From positions 186,001 to 250,000 of the forward strand of contig VLTN01000038.1 in NCBI GenBank assembly GCA_008330645.1: 64,000 nt of DNA, in the 5' to 3' direction. The first letter of the stretch is position 1. Every line of letters starts with the position of its first letter. Position numbers and translations under genes: made by a program. Below, in pieces: positions 22,275 through 32,195 of this stretch. This stretch comes from Cafeteria roenbergensis (lineage: Eukaryota > Sar > Bigyra > Bicosoecida > Cafeteriaceae). The notes under the pieces were generated by a model that had not been told where the DNA came from, did no database searches, and saw only the letters and a list, made by a program, of their open reading frames with translations.

Positions 22275-22816
22275 TGGGCGCGTGACTGCGTGGTGATGGT
22301 GGTTGTGGTTCAAGGTGCAAACTGTCGCCAACTCGGGAGGGGGGGGGGGGGTGTGAGTGTGTGGTCGCTTCGCATGTGTGCCCGCCGTCATAACGGCTGC
22401 GGCCCGGTGCGGATGATTGGCGTGTGACGCGGTTTTGATGCCTCCATGCACCCCGCAACACGTCGCAAACGCACTGTTCGCGGGCTGGAATGCACTCGCG
22501 CGCGCACACACCCCGTGAGTGCGCCACTGGACCAACATCCGTCCCCCACCCAGCCCGGTGCAGGCGTCCGACAGGCGAGCCCTGCTGCGTGATGATGCGG
22601 TCACTTCGCACCCAACACCACCACCACCACCAGCAGCAGCGGCAGCAGCACTGGCAGCGGCAGCGGCACTGGCAGCAGCAGCACTGGCAGCGGCAGCAGC
22701 ACTGGCAGCGGCAGCGGCACTGGCAGCGGCAGCACTGGCACCGGGCGTGAAACCACGAAAGAATATGAAACCGCTCCCGTCAGCTGACCCGCACTGACTC
22801 GTCAGCTGACGCTCTC
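22275..22816. other. Convergent intergenic region with minisatellite
   Basis: Between the NPL4-like gene end and the small minus-strand gene end lie a G-run of about 13 bases near 22339-22351, a (CCA/GCA)-rich minisatellite (22612-22741) and two GTCAGCTGAC-type palindromes near 22789-22810. No gene is seen. Confidence 0.6.
22612..22741. repeat. CAGCGGCACTGG-type minisatellite
   Basis: A CCA triplet run passes into tandem variants of GGCAGCGGCACTGGCAGC and GCAGCAGCACTGGCAGC. The array is non-coding as far as I can tell and sits between two convergent genes. Confidence 0.88.
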
Positions 22817-23578
22817 TCAGTGGTCCCCGAGCAGTGCGGCCGGGTCAGCTCGAAGCGCGGCTGTGACCCACGCTGGCTGCGGCAGCGCGGCGTCGCTCGC
22901 AACAGGTGCGGCCGGTGCGGCCCCGGCGCTGGCCCCTGCAGCCGCCTGCTCGATAGCCGCTGCCAGCCTCGGCAGGTGGATCGGCGCGCACCCTGGCTCT
23001 GCCGGGGAATGCGTCACGGTTGCAGTTGCGGCGACGGACTCCGCGAGAGACCCCTCCTCAACGGCCTCCATCAGCTCCGCGTCAGCGGCCATTCGCCTCA
23101 CCACTCTGGACCTGAGGTCCTGCAGGAAGGCCTTTTCCAGCTCTGCCGGCAGGGACCCCCTCAGGGCAGGGTGCGACGGCCCGGGCAGGGCTGCGGCCAA
23201 CGATGCGTTTCCGCAGGCCGTGGCCGCGGACCGCGCTGCCGGAACCGCGAGTGCCAGGACGTGGGGGAGGAGCTTGCTGGGGTCCCGGCAGCCCTGCGGC
23301 GGGCGCCTGCCATTGCGAGCACGAGCGTCGCGCTCGTCGACCACAGCTGCGGGAGAGGCGGCGCCCAGGAGGCCGCGGCCCGTGGGCTGGGCCTGCGGCC
23401 GGCCCAGGCCGAAGGTGTACCTGCCCTGGCGATACGCGGCCGTCAGGACCCTGTCGGACGGCGCAACGGGGGCGGGGCGGGCGGCGAGGGCGCCCAGGAG
23501 CTCAGAGTCGGCCTCCATCGTCGCGCGGATCCACGACATGTCGGCATCCGACATCCCGGGCGCGGCCAGCTCCGACAT
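22817..23578 (-). CDS. Hypothetical protein, 253 aa
   Basis: The single open frame starts MSELAAPGMSDADMSWIRAT at 23578. The N-terminal 75 residues are well structured in appearance (predicted helix, then SDRVLTAAYRQGRYTFGLGRPQ). A proline/alanine/arginine-rich middle follows. A C-terminal helical part (ELEKAFLQDLRSRVVRRMAADAELMEAVEEG) precedes an Ala-rich tail ending at a stop at 22817. No signal peptide, membrane helix or known motif is visible. The gene is head-to-head with CSL4 across 443 bp. I do not recognise the family, and an in-frame intron in the middle part cannot be excluded. Confidence 0.55.
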   Translation of the reverse strand: MSELAAPGMSDADMSWIRATMEADSELLGALAARPAPVAPSDRVLTAAYRQGRYTFGLGRPQAQPTGRGLLGAASPAAVVDERDARARNGRRPPQGCRDPSKLLPHVLALAVPAARSAATACGNASLAAALPGPSHPALRGSLPAELEKAFLQDLRSRVVRRMAADAELMEAVEEGSLAESVAATATVTHSPAEPGCAPIHLPRLAAAIEQAAAGASAGAAPAAPVASDAALPQPAWVTAALRADPAALLGDH

Positions 23579-24021
23579 GACGGCCGTTTTGTCTATCGGG
23601 AAGAACGTTCAGGACCGGACTCGCTCTGTGGGGCAAGTGCTGGGCAAGGCCTGCAGCTTGGATGCCAAAGCCTTGGGCGCTGGCTCTGCCGGCCATTTGC
23701 GAAGACGAGGCCGGCTCGTGCCCGGCATGCACAGCCCCCCGTCGTGGACAGCAGGGCTCTCGAGCCTGCCCAGGCGATTCGTTGGCACACTTCGGTTCCT
23801 ATCGCTTCGGTTGCCGCCCTGGCGTCTGGTGTCTGCCGCCAGCACCGTCCGCCGACCCGTCGAGCCGTCGTCCGCGTACATTCGCGCGCCCGCGTTTCCA
23901 CGGCCCGCCTCAGCCCCACCCGATCGACCGCCTTCGAGGCCGTCGCCAGGGCAAGCGTTCGACCTCTTCGCGCTCACCGCACGGAACCGGTGTCTGCCAC
24001 ACCGTGCTCCATTGGAATTTG
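23579..24021. promoter_or_regulatory. Divergent intergenic region between hypothetical gene and CSL4
   Basis: The 443 bp are flanked by start codons at 23578 (minus) and 24022 (plus). Composition is less GC-rich than the coding flanks. Long shadow ORFs cross it. A promoter function is inferred from position only. Confidence 0.4.
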
Positions 24022-24810
24022 ATGGCTTCTTCTGCCGCTGCCGCTGCCTCGGCCAAGGCCGCCGCGGCACCGCTCTCTGTGGTGCTTCCCGGTGACATCC
24101 TCGGCAGCACGTCGGAGCTGCAGCCGGGCCCCGGCTCCTACGCGGACGTTGACGCCGGGTGCGTTCGCGCAAGCCGGGCAGGCCGCTTTGAGCCGCTGGA
24201 CCTCGCAGCGCTCCACGAAGCCGACGCCGCCGTGGCGGCCGCGGGTGCTGGCGCCAGTGGCGCGGACGATGATGGCGACGCCGATGAGGACGCTGCGGAG
24301 GCCGCTGGCGGTGCGGCCGGCGGTGCAAGCGCGGCGGCTGGTGACGCTGACGCCGTCGAGGGCACCACCCGCGCGCTGCCGCTCGCCATCGTGGAGCCGC
24401 CAGCCGGCCGCAGCACCACGGCGGTGCCTGCCGAGGGCGATGTGGTGATGGCCCGCGTGCGGTCTGTCGGTGACCGGCAGGCAGAGCTCGTCGTGTTGGT
24501 CATTGGCGAAACCGGGCGGGCGCTCCGCGCGCCTCTCAGGGGCGTTGTTCGGCGCGAGGACATCCGCGCAACGGACATTGACAGGGTTGTGATGCTGCAG
24601 TCCGTTCGCCCCGGGGACGTGGTGCGGGCCAAGGTGCTGTCGTTGGGCGATCGCAGGTCGCTGTTCCTCTCAACTGCTGAACCGTCGCTGGGCGTGGTGT
24701 GGGCCAAGTCACGCGCAGGCCACGTGATGGTACCAGCCGCCCACGACTCGATGCGGTGCCCAGTGACGGGCGAGGACGAGCGGCGCAAGGTGGCCCGGTA
24801 CGGGTTTTGA
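24022..24810 (+). CDS. CSL4: Exosome complex cap subunit CSL4 (EXOSC1)
   Basis: An intronless frame of 262 residues starts at ATG 24022 (MASSAAAAASAKAAAAPLSV). The family N-terminal domain is seen as VVLPGDILGSTSELQPGPGSY and GCVRASRAG. An acidic Ala/Gly/Asp-rich insert lies at about residues 75-115. The S1 RNA-binding domain begins at about 140 (EGDVVMARVRSVGDRQAELV). Its second half is highly diagnostic: LRGVVRREDIRATDIDRVVM, RPGDVVRAKVLSLGDRRSLF and LSTAEPSLGVVWAKS. The C-terminus (MRCPVTGEDERRKVARYGF) matches the end of eukaryotic CSL4. The protein is expected to sit on the cap of the nuclear and cytoplasmic RNA exosome. The start is chosen because the longer upstream frame is noise. Confidence 0.93.
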   Translation: MASSAAAAASAKAAAAPLSVVLPGDILGSTSELQPGPGSYADVDAGCVRASRAGRFEPLDLAALHEADAAVAAAGAGASGADDDGDADEDAAEAAGGAAGGASAAAGDADAVEGTTRALPLAIVEPPAGRSTTAVPAEGDVVMARVRSVGDRQAELVVLVIGETGRALRAPLRGVVRREDIRATDIDRVVMLQSVRPGDVVRAKVLSLGDRRSLFLSTAEPSLGVVWAKSRAGHVMVPAAHDSMRCPVTGEDERRKVARYGF

Positions 24811-25336
24811 TGCGCCGGTGACATTGGAGAATGTCTCGCCGCGCTGATGCAGTCGGCGCTGTTTTGCGTGAGTCTGTTCAACGCTTCACGCTCTCCCCAC
24901 CCCGCCACAAGACACAACAACAACAACAACATCGACAACAACTACAACCACAACTAAATTGCCACTCGGCCGAGTGCCAAAAAACACAAAATGTCTCGCC
25001 CCAGCCCGTCGCTCGGTCCCGTCCCGTTGGCCGCTTGCAGGCATCGTCGTCATCGCGGAATTGCGCCCCCGCGTTCCGAAGCGCACGCCGCCTCTTCGCT
25101 GCGCGTTCACCCGCCTGGCTCCGACGTTTGCGGCTGGCCGCCCGATTCGCGTGGCTTTTGCACGTGGTTTCGCGCCGCGCGCAGCCGTGCGGCCGGCACG
25201 TGCGTCGCTGAGTGAGCGCTTGCTGGTATTTCTGGCCAGTCGTTGGGCGTTCGTCGATGGCCGGCGCGCGCGGCGCTGCTCCGCCGGGCCAGTGCTTGCA
25301 GCAGCGCTATCACGCATAGTTGAGAGCATGCCCCGT
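24811..25336. other. Convergent intergenic region, (CAA)n tract
   Basis: This lies between the CSL4 stop and the stop of the PX-WH2 gene. A CAA-rich tract (about 24912-24955) is the only simple repeat seen. It likely holds both 3' UTRs. No gene is called. Confidence 0.55.
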
Positions 25337-26942
25337 TCAAATGCGGGGCTTGGACTTATCAATTGTCACCGTCTTGCGCAGCCCCGTACCTGCCTTGATG
25401 GAGTCAAGGAGCGCGTTGCGGCCCGCGGCGGCGGCCGGAACGGCATCCGCGGGGGGGCGGGGGGGCCGCGCCGGCCGGCCGGGTCGGGCACCCGCTGCTG
25501 CCGGTCCGGGCCTCGCCGGTCGAGCGGCGGGTCCGGGGCGGCCAGCCGGACGGCCGGGGCGGCCCGCCGGCGCGGGTCGGCCTGGTCTGCCGGCCGGGCC
25601 CGGGGGCGGAGCGGTTGCTGCAGCCTGCGCCGCGGCCGGCGCCGGCGCCGGCGCTGCTGCCGTTTTCGTCGCGGCCGGCGCCGGAGCCGGCGCCGCTGCA
25701 GGCTTGGCGTCCTCAATCGCCATCACCTGTTCTCCGTCGTCTGTGGCCGTCGCGCCCGACCCCAGGGGCTGCGCGCCGGCGACGGGCTTGGGCGCCGCCA
25801 CCCCCAGCCCCAGCGCCACGGGCGCCGACGGCAGAGCAGAGGCGTGCGCACCGGTGCGACGGCGACGCCCCTTCTTCACGCGGCGTGACGACGCAGCGGC
25901 TGAGGCGGTCGACGGGCCGGGCGCGTCGCTCACGACGGTGGACCCGTCCGCGGTCACCTCGTCAGCGTCCGTCTGCTCGACAGCATACATGCCCGTCTCA
26001 GCCATGCCAGCGTGCCTGGCGTCATACGCCAAGAACGCTCGCAGGTCGCTGAAGCCCGCCCTGCCGGCAAAGTCAGCAATCCTGCGGATGCGGAGCACGC
26101 CCCGCAGGTACTGCTGCAGCGCGGCCTGGCGCTCGTCGAGGAACTCGGGCCGCTTGTTGCCGAACAACCGCTTTCCCGGGAGCTTGATCGAGTTCATCTG
26201 GTATCCGTACGTGTGCCGCAGCGACCTGCGGGCCAGCGCAGCGCGGAGAGAGAGGTCGCGCGACCGGAGGTGGGCCGGCGCCCGGTCCCTGCCCAGAGCG
26301 GGGCCGGCGGCGCCCTGGCGAACGAGTGGCGCTGCAGCCGCGGGCTGGGCTGCGCCACTACCTGCCGCCGTCGCCTGCCACCGCCGCCGCCGCTGCTGCT
26401 GCTGCGGATGGCTGCTGCTGGCTGCAGCGCAGTGCGGGGGAGGGGCCCAACTCACTTGTCCAAGTCTGCAAACTCGGAGTAGCGCCGGAACACGCTCCAC
26501 TTGATGTCCAGCACCCGCAAGGTGACTCGGTCCTTCTCGTTCGTGCGGCAGGCCACCTCAAATTCCTGCAGCGGCGAGGGATGCGCGCGTGCACACAACC
26601 CGCATTGGCTGTGGGGCAGCGGTGGGCGGCCCGGGGGCCGGCGGCGGGCGCGGGCGTCGCAGACTGCAGGGCGCAGGGCTGTTCACGTGGCCGGATGACA
26701 GCGCTTGCCCCCGCGGCCGCAGCCTGGCGGGCCCGCAGTCCAGGGCGCGAGCCAGCCTGCCGCGCGCCCGCCCTTTGCCGCCAGGGCCGCTGCTCGGGGG
26801 AGGAGGGGGCTGGGTGGTCGCCTGGGCGAGGCGCTCGCAATCGCAACCAGGGGCTCACCGAGAAGCTGCCGTCGGGCGAGGTGCGCCATCGGCGGATCTC
26901 GGTGTAGATGGGCGAGTCAGCCGCAGCCGCAGCGGCAGCCAT
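25337..26942 (-). CDS. PX domain - polyproline - WH2 domain protein
   Basis: The minus-strand exons are 26942-26859, 26565-26456 and 26225-25337 (donors GTGAGC and GTGAGT, acceptors CTGCAG and CCCGCAG, phases 0 and 2), giving 360 residues. Exons 1-3 assemble a Phox-homology domain: SPIYTEIRRW, EFEVACRTN, IKWSVFRRYSEFADLDKSLR with the lipid-binding RRY at residues 55-57, then KLPGKRLFGNKRPEFLDERQ and ALQQYLRGVL. The middle is low complexity, dominated by Pro/Ala and GRPGRPA repeats, which could bind profilin or SH3 domains. The last 28 residues are a WH2-type actin-binding motif (RNALLDSIKAGTGLRKT, then DKSKPRI). PX domains bind phosphoinositides and WH2 binds G-actin. A role linking endosomal or phagosomal membranes to actin assembly is inferred. 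Confidence 0.82.
26226..26455 (-). other. Intron 2 of the PX-WH2 gene
   Basis: The donor is GACAA^GTGAGT and the acceptor GCTGGCCCGCAG^GTCGCTG. The phase-2 junction makes a lysine codon and restores FADLDK-SLRHTYGY of the PX fold. Length is 230 bp. Confidence 0.82.
26566..26858 (-). other. Intron 1 of the PX-WH2 gene
   Basis: The donor is TTCTCG^GTGAGC and the acceptor CGCCGCTGCAG^GAATTT. It is 293 bp and phase 0. The join gives SPDGSFS-EFEVACRTNEK, as expected for early PX strands. Confidence 0.8.
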
Positions 26943-27341
26943 GGCTTGCGCGGGGGCGCGGGCGGGCGCTGGCCTTCGCGCAGCCTTGTGGTGTCCGTCG
27001 CGCGCCTGCGAGCGCGAGTGGTGCAGCTTCAACGAGCACCGGGCCGGCCTGGCAGAGGCGGCGCTCGGCGGCTATTCGTCCCCCAACTACGACTCCAATT
27101 CGCGCCGGCCGGGGCGCCGAGATCAAACCACGCGGCACTTGAGCCGGCAAACGCGCGTTTCCTGCTCGCCCCCGCGGCAGGCAGCGCCGCCGCAGCGAGG
27201 TCCCGGAAGCGAACGGGCCCATCGCCGCCGCGGACAGGAGCAGCGCGGCCGGCTCGCTGGCCCGCTCCGCCACGACCGCAGGCGCGTCAAGGCGGTTGCG
27301 AGCGCGCACCCGACGGCAAGTGTTGCTTCGAGCAGCCGGGC
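26943..27341. promoter_or_regulatory. Divergent intergenic region between PX-WH2 and lipase genes
   Basis: The 399 bp separate start codons at 26942 (minus) and 27342 (plus). No TATA-like element is seen. A shared promoter is inferred from geometry. Confidence 0.4.
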
Positions 27342-30142
27342 ATGTCCATCCGCTTCCTGGGCGTGCTGGCCGCGATGCCCGTCTGGGTGCTAGGCAGCGT
27401 CCTGCTGTCGGCGCTGCAGCTGGGCCTGGTGGTGTACAACGCGGGCCGCATCGCGGTGGACTTGTGTTTCTTCTGGCTGGCAGGCGTGCTCCGCCGCGTG
27501 GTCATGTGGGTCAACTCCCCGTGGTCCTTTGGCTCGCACAGGCGGCGAATGGAGGCCCTCGAGCGGTCCCTGTATGCAGCGCGCACCCGCGAGGAGTGGA
27601 CGGCGGCCGCCACGCTCATTGACAAGGCCGAGGGCGCCGAAGGGTGGCGCTCCGAAGTTGAGAGCTCGGACTACGACTACCGCCTCGTCGAGCAGATGCT
27701 TCGCTCGCTCAAGGAGGCCCGGTTGGCCGGCGATACGCACGAGCTCATGTTCCTCCTGGGGTCGGCGCTGCACCGCCGCTTCGGGAGCATCGACCGCTCT
27801 TGCCTCTGTGAGTGGAGCTGGCAACACTGCAGCGCGGTGCCGCAACACTGCCAGGCGGGGCGGGGCGGGGCAGGGCAGGGCGGCAAAGCGTGACTTGCTG
27901 GCCTCGGCGTGGCAAGCACGCCCGGTGGTGCGGAGCGAGCGAGCGCGCGCGCATGCAGGCAGGGGGGGGGGGCGGGGGGCGATGCAAAGCCGTGATCGAG
28001 TGTGGAACCTTTGTTGCGTCGTTGCGACGCTTCCGCCGCGCCGTTTGCCCCTGAGCCCGCGCCTTGGGCGCCACGGCCCTGTCTCGCCTCTCACGCTCCG
28101 CCACGTTTGGTATTGTTCTTGCCCCTCTGACCGACGCGGCGGCCCGCAGACCACCGCGCGCGCGCTGGCACCAAGCGGCTCGTCGAGCGCTTCGTGGACG
28201 AGTGCGTGCTCGCCATCAACGCAGTGGCGCAGGCTCCCACTGGCGCCCACTCGGCGATTTCGCCCACCAAGGGCGGCCCCGCAGACGGCAGCGGCACCCG
28301 AGGTCACGATAGCGAAGGCCCGCTCGCTGGCCCAGGCCTGGCCGCGGGGCGTGTGCCAGCCCCCACGACTGCGGCAGATGGCGGCGAAACCCCGGCTGCC
28401 GTTGCCGGCACCACTCCCGTCCCGGGCGGCCGGCCCGCTGCGCTGCACGTGCCTGCGCTCTCCGGAGTATCCCAAGACGCAGCGCCAGACCCCGGCCCCG
28501 GCTCGCCCACGAACTCCGCCGCCTCGGCCGCCGCCGCGCCGTCCCACCTCTCCGCGAGCGACAAGCTCGAGTTCTTCGAGGGCGCGCGCCTCGCCATGGG
28601 CAGGACGGCCCTCTGCCTGAGCGGGGGCGGCGCGCTGGCGATGTACCACATGGGAGTTGTGCGCGCGCTCATTCAGGCAGACGCAATGCCGCGCATCGTA
28701 TCCGGGACGTCGGGGGGCGCGATCGTGGCCGGCATGCTGGCAATCAGGACGGACAAGGAGATGGTGGATGACGTCATCGCGTCAGACATTGCCGATCGCT
28801 ACGGCGTCACCTGGTTCGACCCGATTCCCACGCAGGTTGCAACGTTTGCGGCGTCGTTGCTCACCTCAGACCGCCCGCACACGATGCGCTCCGAACGCTT
28901 CGCTGCGACGTGCAAGCGGTACTTTGGGGCCTACACGTTCGGCGAAGCGTTCCGCCGCACGGGTCGCGTTGTGTCCATCGTGATCACCGTAAGATACGGC
29001 GACGGAGGGGCCTCGCACCCGTTCCTTGCAAACTACCTCACCTGCCCCACCGTGTTCATCTGGTCCGCGGTGGCAGCGTCGTGCGCGCTCCCAGGGCTCA
29101 TGCCCGCTGCAAACCTGGTCTCCAAGCCGCCGCAGTCTGCCGCGGCAGCGCGGGCGGCGGCGGCGGCTGCTGCTGCGGCCAGGCGGGCGGCGGCGAGCCG
29201 TCCTGGCAGAGCACACGGAGCCAGAGCGGTTTCACCGACCGCATCGACGCCAACTACGGTTTCGGCCTCCAACCCGGCATCGCCGAGAAACCGCGCGCCG
29301 GCCGCTCCTGGCGACATATCTTCGGCTGAGGACCCCGCACCGCCCGAAGACCCCACGCACCGGATGCAGCATGCTGCATCCGGTGACCGCCCTGCCAGGC
29401 ACGCGCACGCAAGGGAACGGACAAGTGAAAATGCAACTGCAACTGCAACTGCCGCTTCTGCGGAGGCAGGCATGTCAGCTCGCACTGCTGGGGGAGACGC
29501 GCTGGGGCCCCTGGACGGGGTGCCGTTCCACCCCCGCGGGGTTCACGCCCTGGACGGTTCGATGCAGTCGGACATCCCGGGCGAGGCGCTGGCCCGGCTG
29601 TTCCACGTGAACCGCTTCGTGACCTCGCAGGTGAACCCGCACATTGCGCCCTTCCTGCGGGAGGACCACCACTCAGCGGCTCTGCCGCCTGCCCACGGGA
29701 CTGTGTCAGGGTCTCCCGACGACGACGGCTCGGCGCTCGCCTCCGCTGCCGCAGCGGTTTCGCGAGGGGGAGGCGGCGGTTTCGCCGCCCTGCTTTCGCA
29801 GGTGCGGCTCTGGCTAACGCTGGACATCCAGTACAGGGCCCACCGGCTTGCGCGGCTGCGGCTGCTGCCACGGTTTTTCGGCGCCGACGTGAGCGGTATC
29901 TTCACGCAGCGGTACCGCGGGCACGTGACGATATCCCCGCGCATGAGCCTTCTGGACCAGTTCAAGGCGCTGTCGCACCCCTCCAGGCAGGACATGGAGC
30001 GGTACATCAGCGAGGGCGAGCTGGCCACGTGGCCACGTCTGGCGCACATCGCTACCACTGTGAGGGCAGAGAAGGCCCTATCCAGGGCGGTACGCCGCAT
30101 CAGACCCCAGGCGGCAGCCGAGCGGGCAGCAGCTGCCGCCGC

Positions 30143-30175
<33 letters not shown>

Positions 30176-31814
30176 CGCAGTGTATCCGCCGCTGCCGCCG
30201 CCGCACCAGCGCTCAGCCCACGCTCGGGACCCGCCGCCCGCTCCGCTGCCCTCCAGCTCAGGCGTCACCGGCACACCGTCGGGACATCAGCGCGGTTTCA
30301 CGAGCGGTTTCGCGCCCATGGATGGCGACGAGTTCGTTGCCGACCACCACGGCTTTGACGCCCGGCGCCCGGCCCGCGCCCACGCCGACAGCGCTGGCGC
30401 GGACTCTGCGGAGCTGGCCTGCTGCTCGGAGCGGGGCGGTGCCACGTCATCGGCGGCGCCCCTCGATGACGAAGGCTGGACGGCTGGCCAGGCACACCTA
30501 TGCGACTGGGGTGACCGAGCCGATGGCAGAGCCGCCGACGAAACCGCCGACGAAACTGCCGACGAAACCGTCGGCGTTGATGGAGCCGCTGACGGAGCCG
30601 ATGCCGCGGCGTCCTTCGCCTGGGGGGGCGATGCTGGCTCTGCCGGCAGCCCAGACGGGACGACGTCGCCCCGGCGACAGTTCAGCGCCGGCCCCGCCGC
30701 CGGGGCCTTAGTGCCGCATCGCTCCAGCCCGACGGGGCAGGGGCTGGCAGAGCCAGGAAGCGTTGCGCCAGTGTCGTCCGTCGCAGTGCGGCGCAGAGCC
30801 GCAGCGACGTCGGATGTGCTGGGCTGGGATGAAGGCACTGCCAGTGGCCAGCGGGTCGACCGCCGCGCTCCTGCGATGGAGTCGCGACTCGACACTGACG
30901 CAGGCCTGATTGCGGCAGAGAGACATGCGTACGGCCGCCGAACATCCCCAGATGCGGCGGCGACCGCCACCCCGCCGCGCCGATCTGCCGGTCAGCTGAC
31001 GGCCGCAGTATCGGCTCCGCACGCCGTCCCTTCGAACAGGCCTGGCCGGCTGGCAGGGCCAGGCTGGGGCGACGGCGACGGCGACGGCGGCCGTGGCAGA
31101 GCCGCCGGGTGGGGAAGCGCTCTGCTGAGCGACGTCGACAGCTCGACTGGAAGGAGCGATGCTGACAGTCGGGTGGTTGATGGCATGGTTGCACTTCGCT
31201 CCCGGGGCCGGACCGGCAGAGCCAGGGACGCGACGACGTCGACCGCAGGAATGACGCGTGACGGCACGACCGGCAGGGCCTGTCAGCGGGTCCCGGGCCC
31301 ACCGGCCAGCCCGCGTCCAGTCTCGGAAAGCTGCAGCGACATCGGTGATGCGCCCGTGACTGGCTACGGCAGAGCCGGCTTGCACGGAGAGGAGGAGGAG
31401 GAGCGGCGACAGCAGCAGCAGGGGCGGGGGCGGGGCGAGGCGTGGGCGGACGCAGGGGCGCCCCGACCGCAAGCCAGGAGTGGATCCCTGCCGCCCGCCG
31501 GTGACAGGGTGGTGATTGGGTCGAGGTCGGGGCGCTCCCGGGCCCGTGCCGGCCACGGGGCCAGGATCGCGGCAGGCGGGCGAGGCAGCGCCTGCAACAG
31601 CGTCTCCGCGGCGTCTACCCCAGCCCGGTCGTGGCGGGACTCGCTGGCGCCTCACGTGGCGCGTGCTCTACAGCGATCGCCGGGCGGCAGGGCAGAGCTG
31701 CGACGCAGCCGCGAGGCCACGGAAGCTGCAACGGCAGAGCTGCTTCGGACCCGCCTTGGCCACCCGGGAGAAGGCGGGCGGCAGCGCCGGGGCCGGGCGC
31801 AGACGGGGCTGTGA
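27342..31814 (+). CDS. Patatin-type triacylglycerol lipase with DUF3336 (SDP1/TGL3-5 family)
   Basis: The exons are 27342-27807 and 28150-31814 (donor CTCT^GTGAGT, acceptor GGCCCGCAG, phase 1), giving 1376 residues. The N-terminus has hydrophobic segments (MSIRFLGVLAAMPVWVLGSV; DLCFFWLAGVL) likely to attach it to ER or lipid droplets. DUF3336 follows: REEWTAAATLIDKAEGAEGW, then SSDYDYRLVEQMLRSLK. The splice join yields SCLYHRARAGTKRLVERFVD, as the family requires. The patatin core has the oxyanion loop SGGGALAMYHMG near residue 310, the nucleophile elbow GTSGG with Ser near 343, and the dyad Asp in DGSMQSDIP near 625, followed by LFHVNRFVTSQVNPH. An insertion of roughly 170 low-complexity residues separates elbow and Asp. 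About 600 disordered C-terminal residues follow. In yeast and plants the family hydrolyses storage triacylglycerol. Confidence 0.9.
27808..28149 (+). other. Intron of the lipase gene
   Basis: The donor is GCCTCT^GTGAGT and the acceptor GCGGCCCGCAG^ACCACC. It is 342 bp and phase 1, and the split codon becomes TAC (Tyr). It contains a G-run near 27962-27978. Confidence 0.85.
30123..30182 (+). repeat. GCCGCTGCC repeat encoding polyalanine
   Basis: Tandem GCC/GCT triplets encode about 18 consecutive alanines in the lipase C-terminal region, just after the last conserved block (MSLLDQFKALSHPSR). Confidence 0.85.
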
Positions 31815-32195
31815 CTGGGCCAGGATGGCAAAGGCTTGGACCGAAATCACAGCCGACGATGTTGAAGGGCGAAGGCCCCCCCCCCGTCGTGGCGATGACC
31901 CGGCAGTCACTCCACCCCAGTTTGACACGCATCGGCACGTGCGCGCGCGAGGTTCCCAATGCTCTATCGCTCAGGGCAAGGGCTGCAGCGAGGTGTGTGC
32001 TTTGAGTCATGTCAGGCTTGATCCCACAAACGAGCAGGCGAGAACACAATCGATATGCGAAGGCGAGCGGTCAAACAGCCGCACCCGCTGACGAAGCAAA
32101 ACGACCGACGCGCACACGAGGGCGCTCCGCATGGAACCCGCGACACTTGCGCCGGTCACAAATGCGCTCATGAACATGCGCAACGCAAGCCTTTG
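31815..32195. other. Convergent intergenic region
   Basis: This lies between the lipase stop and the stop of the first VWA gene. A C-run sits near 31876. No gene or RNA is recognised; it presumably contains both 3' UTRs. Confidence 0.5.
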
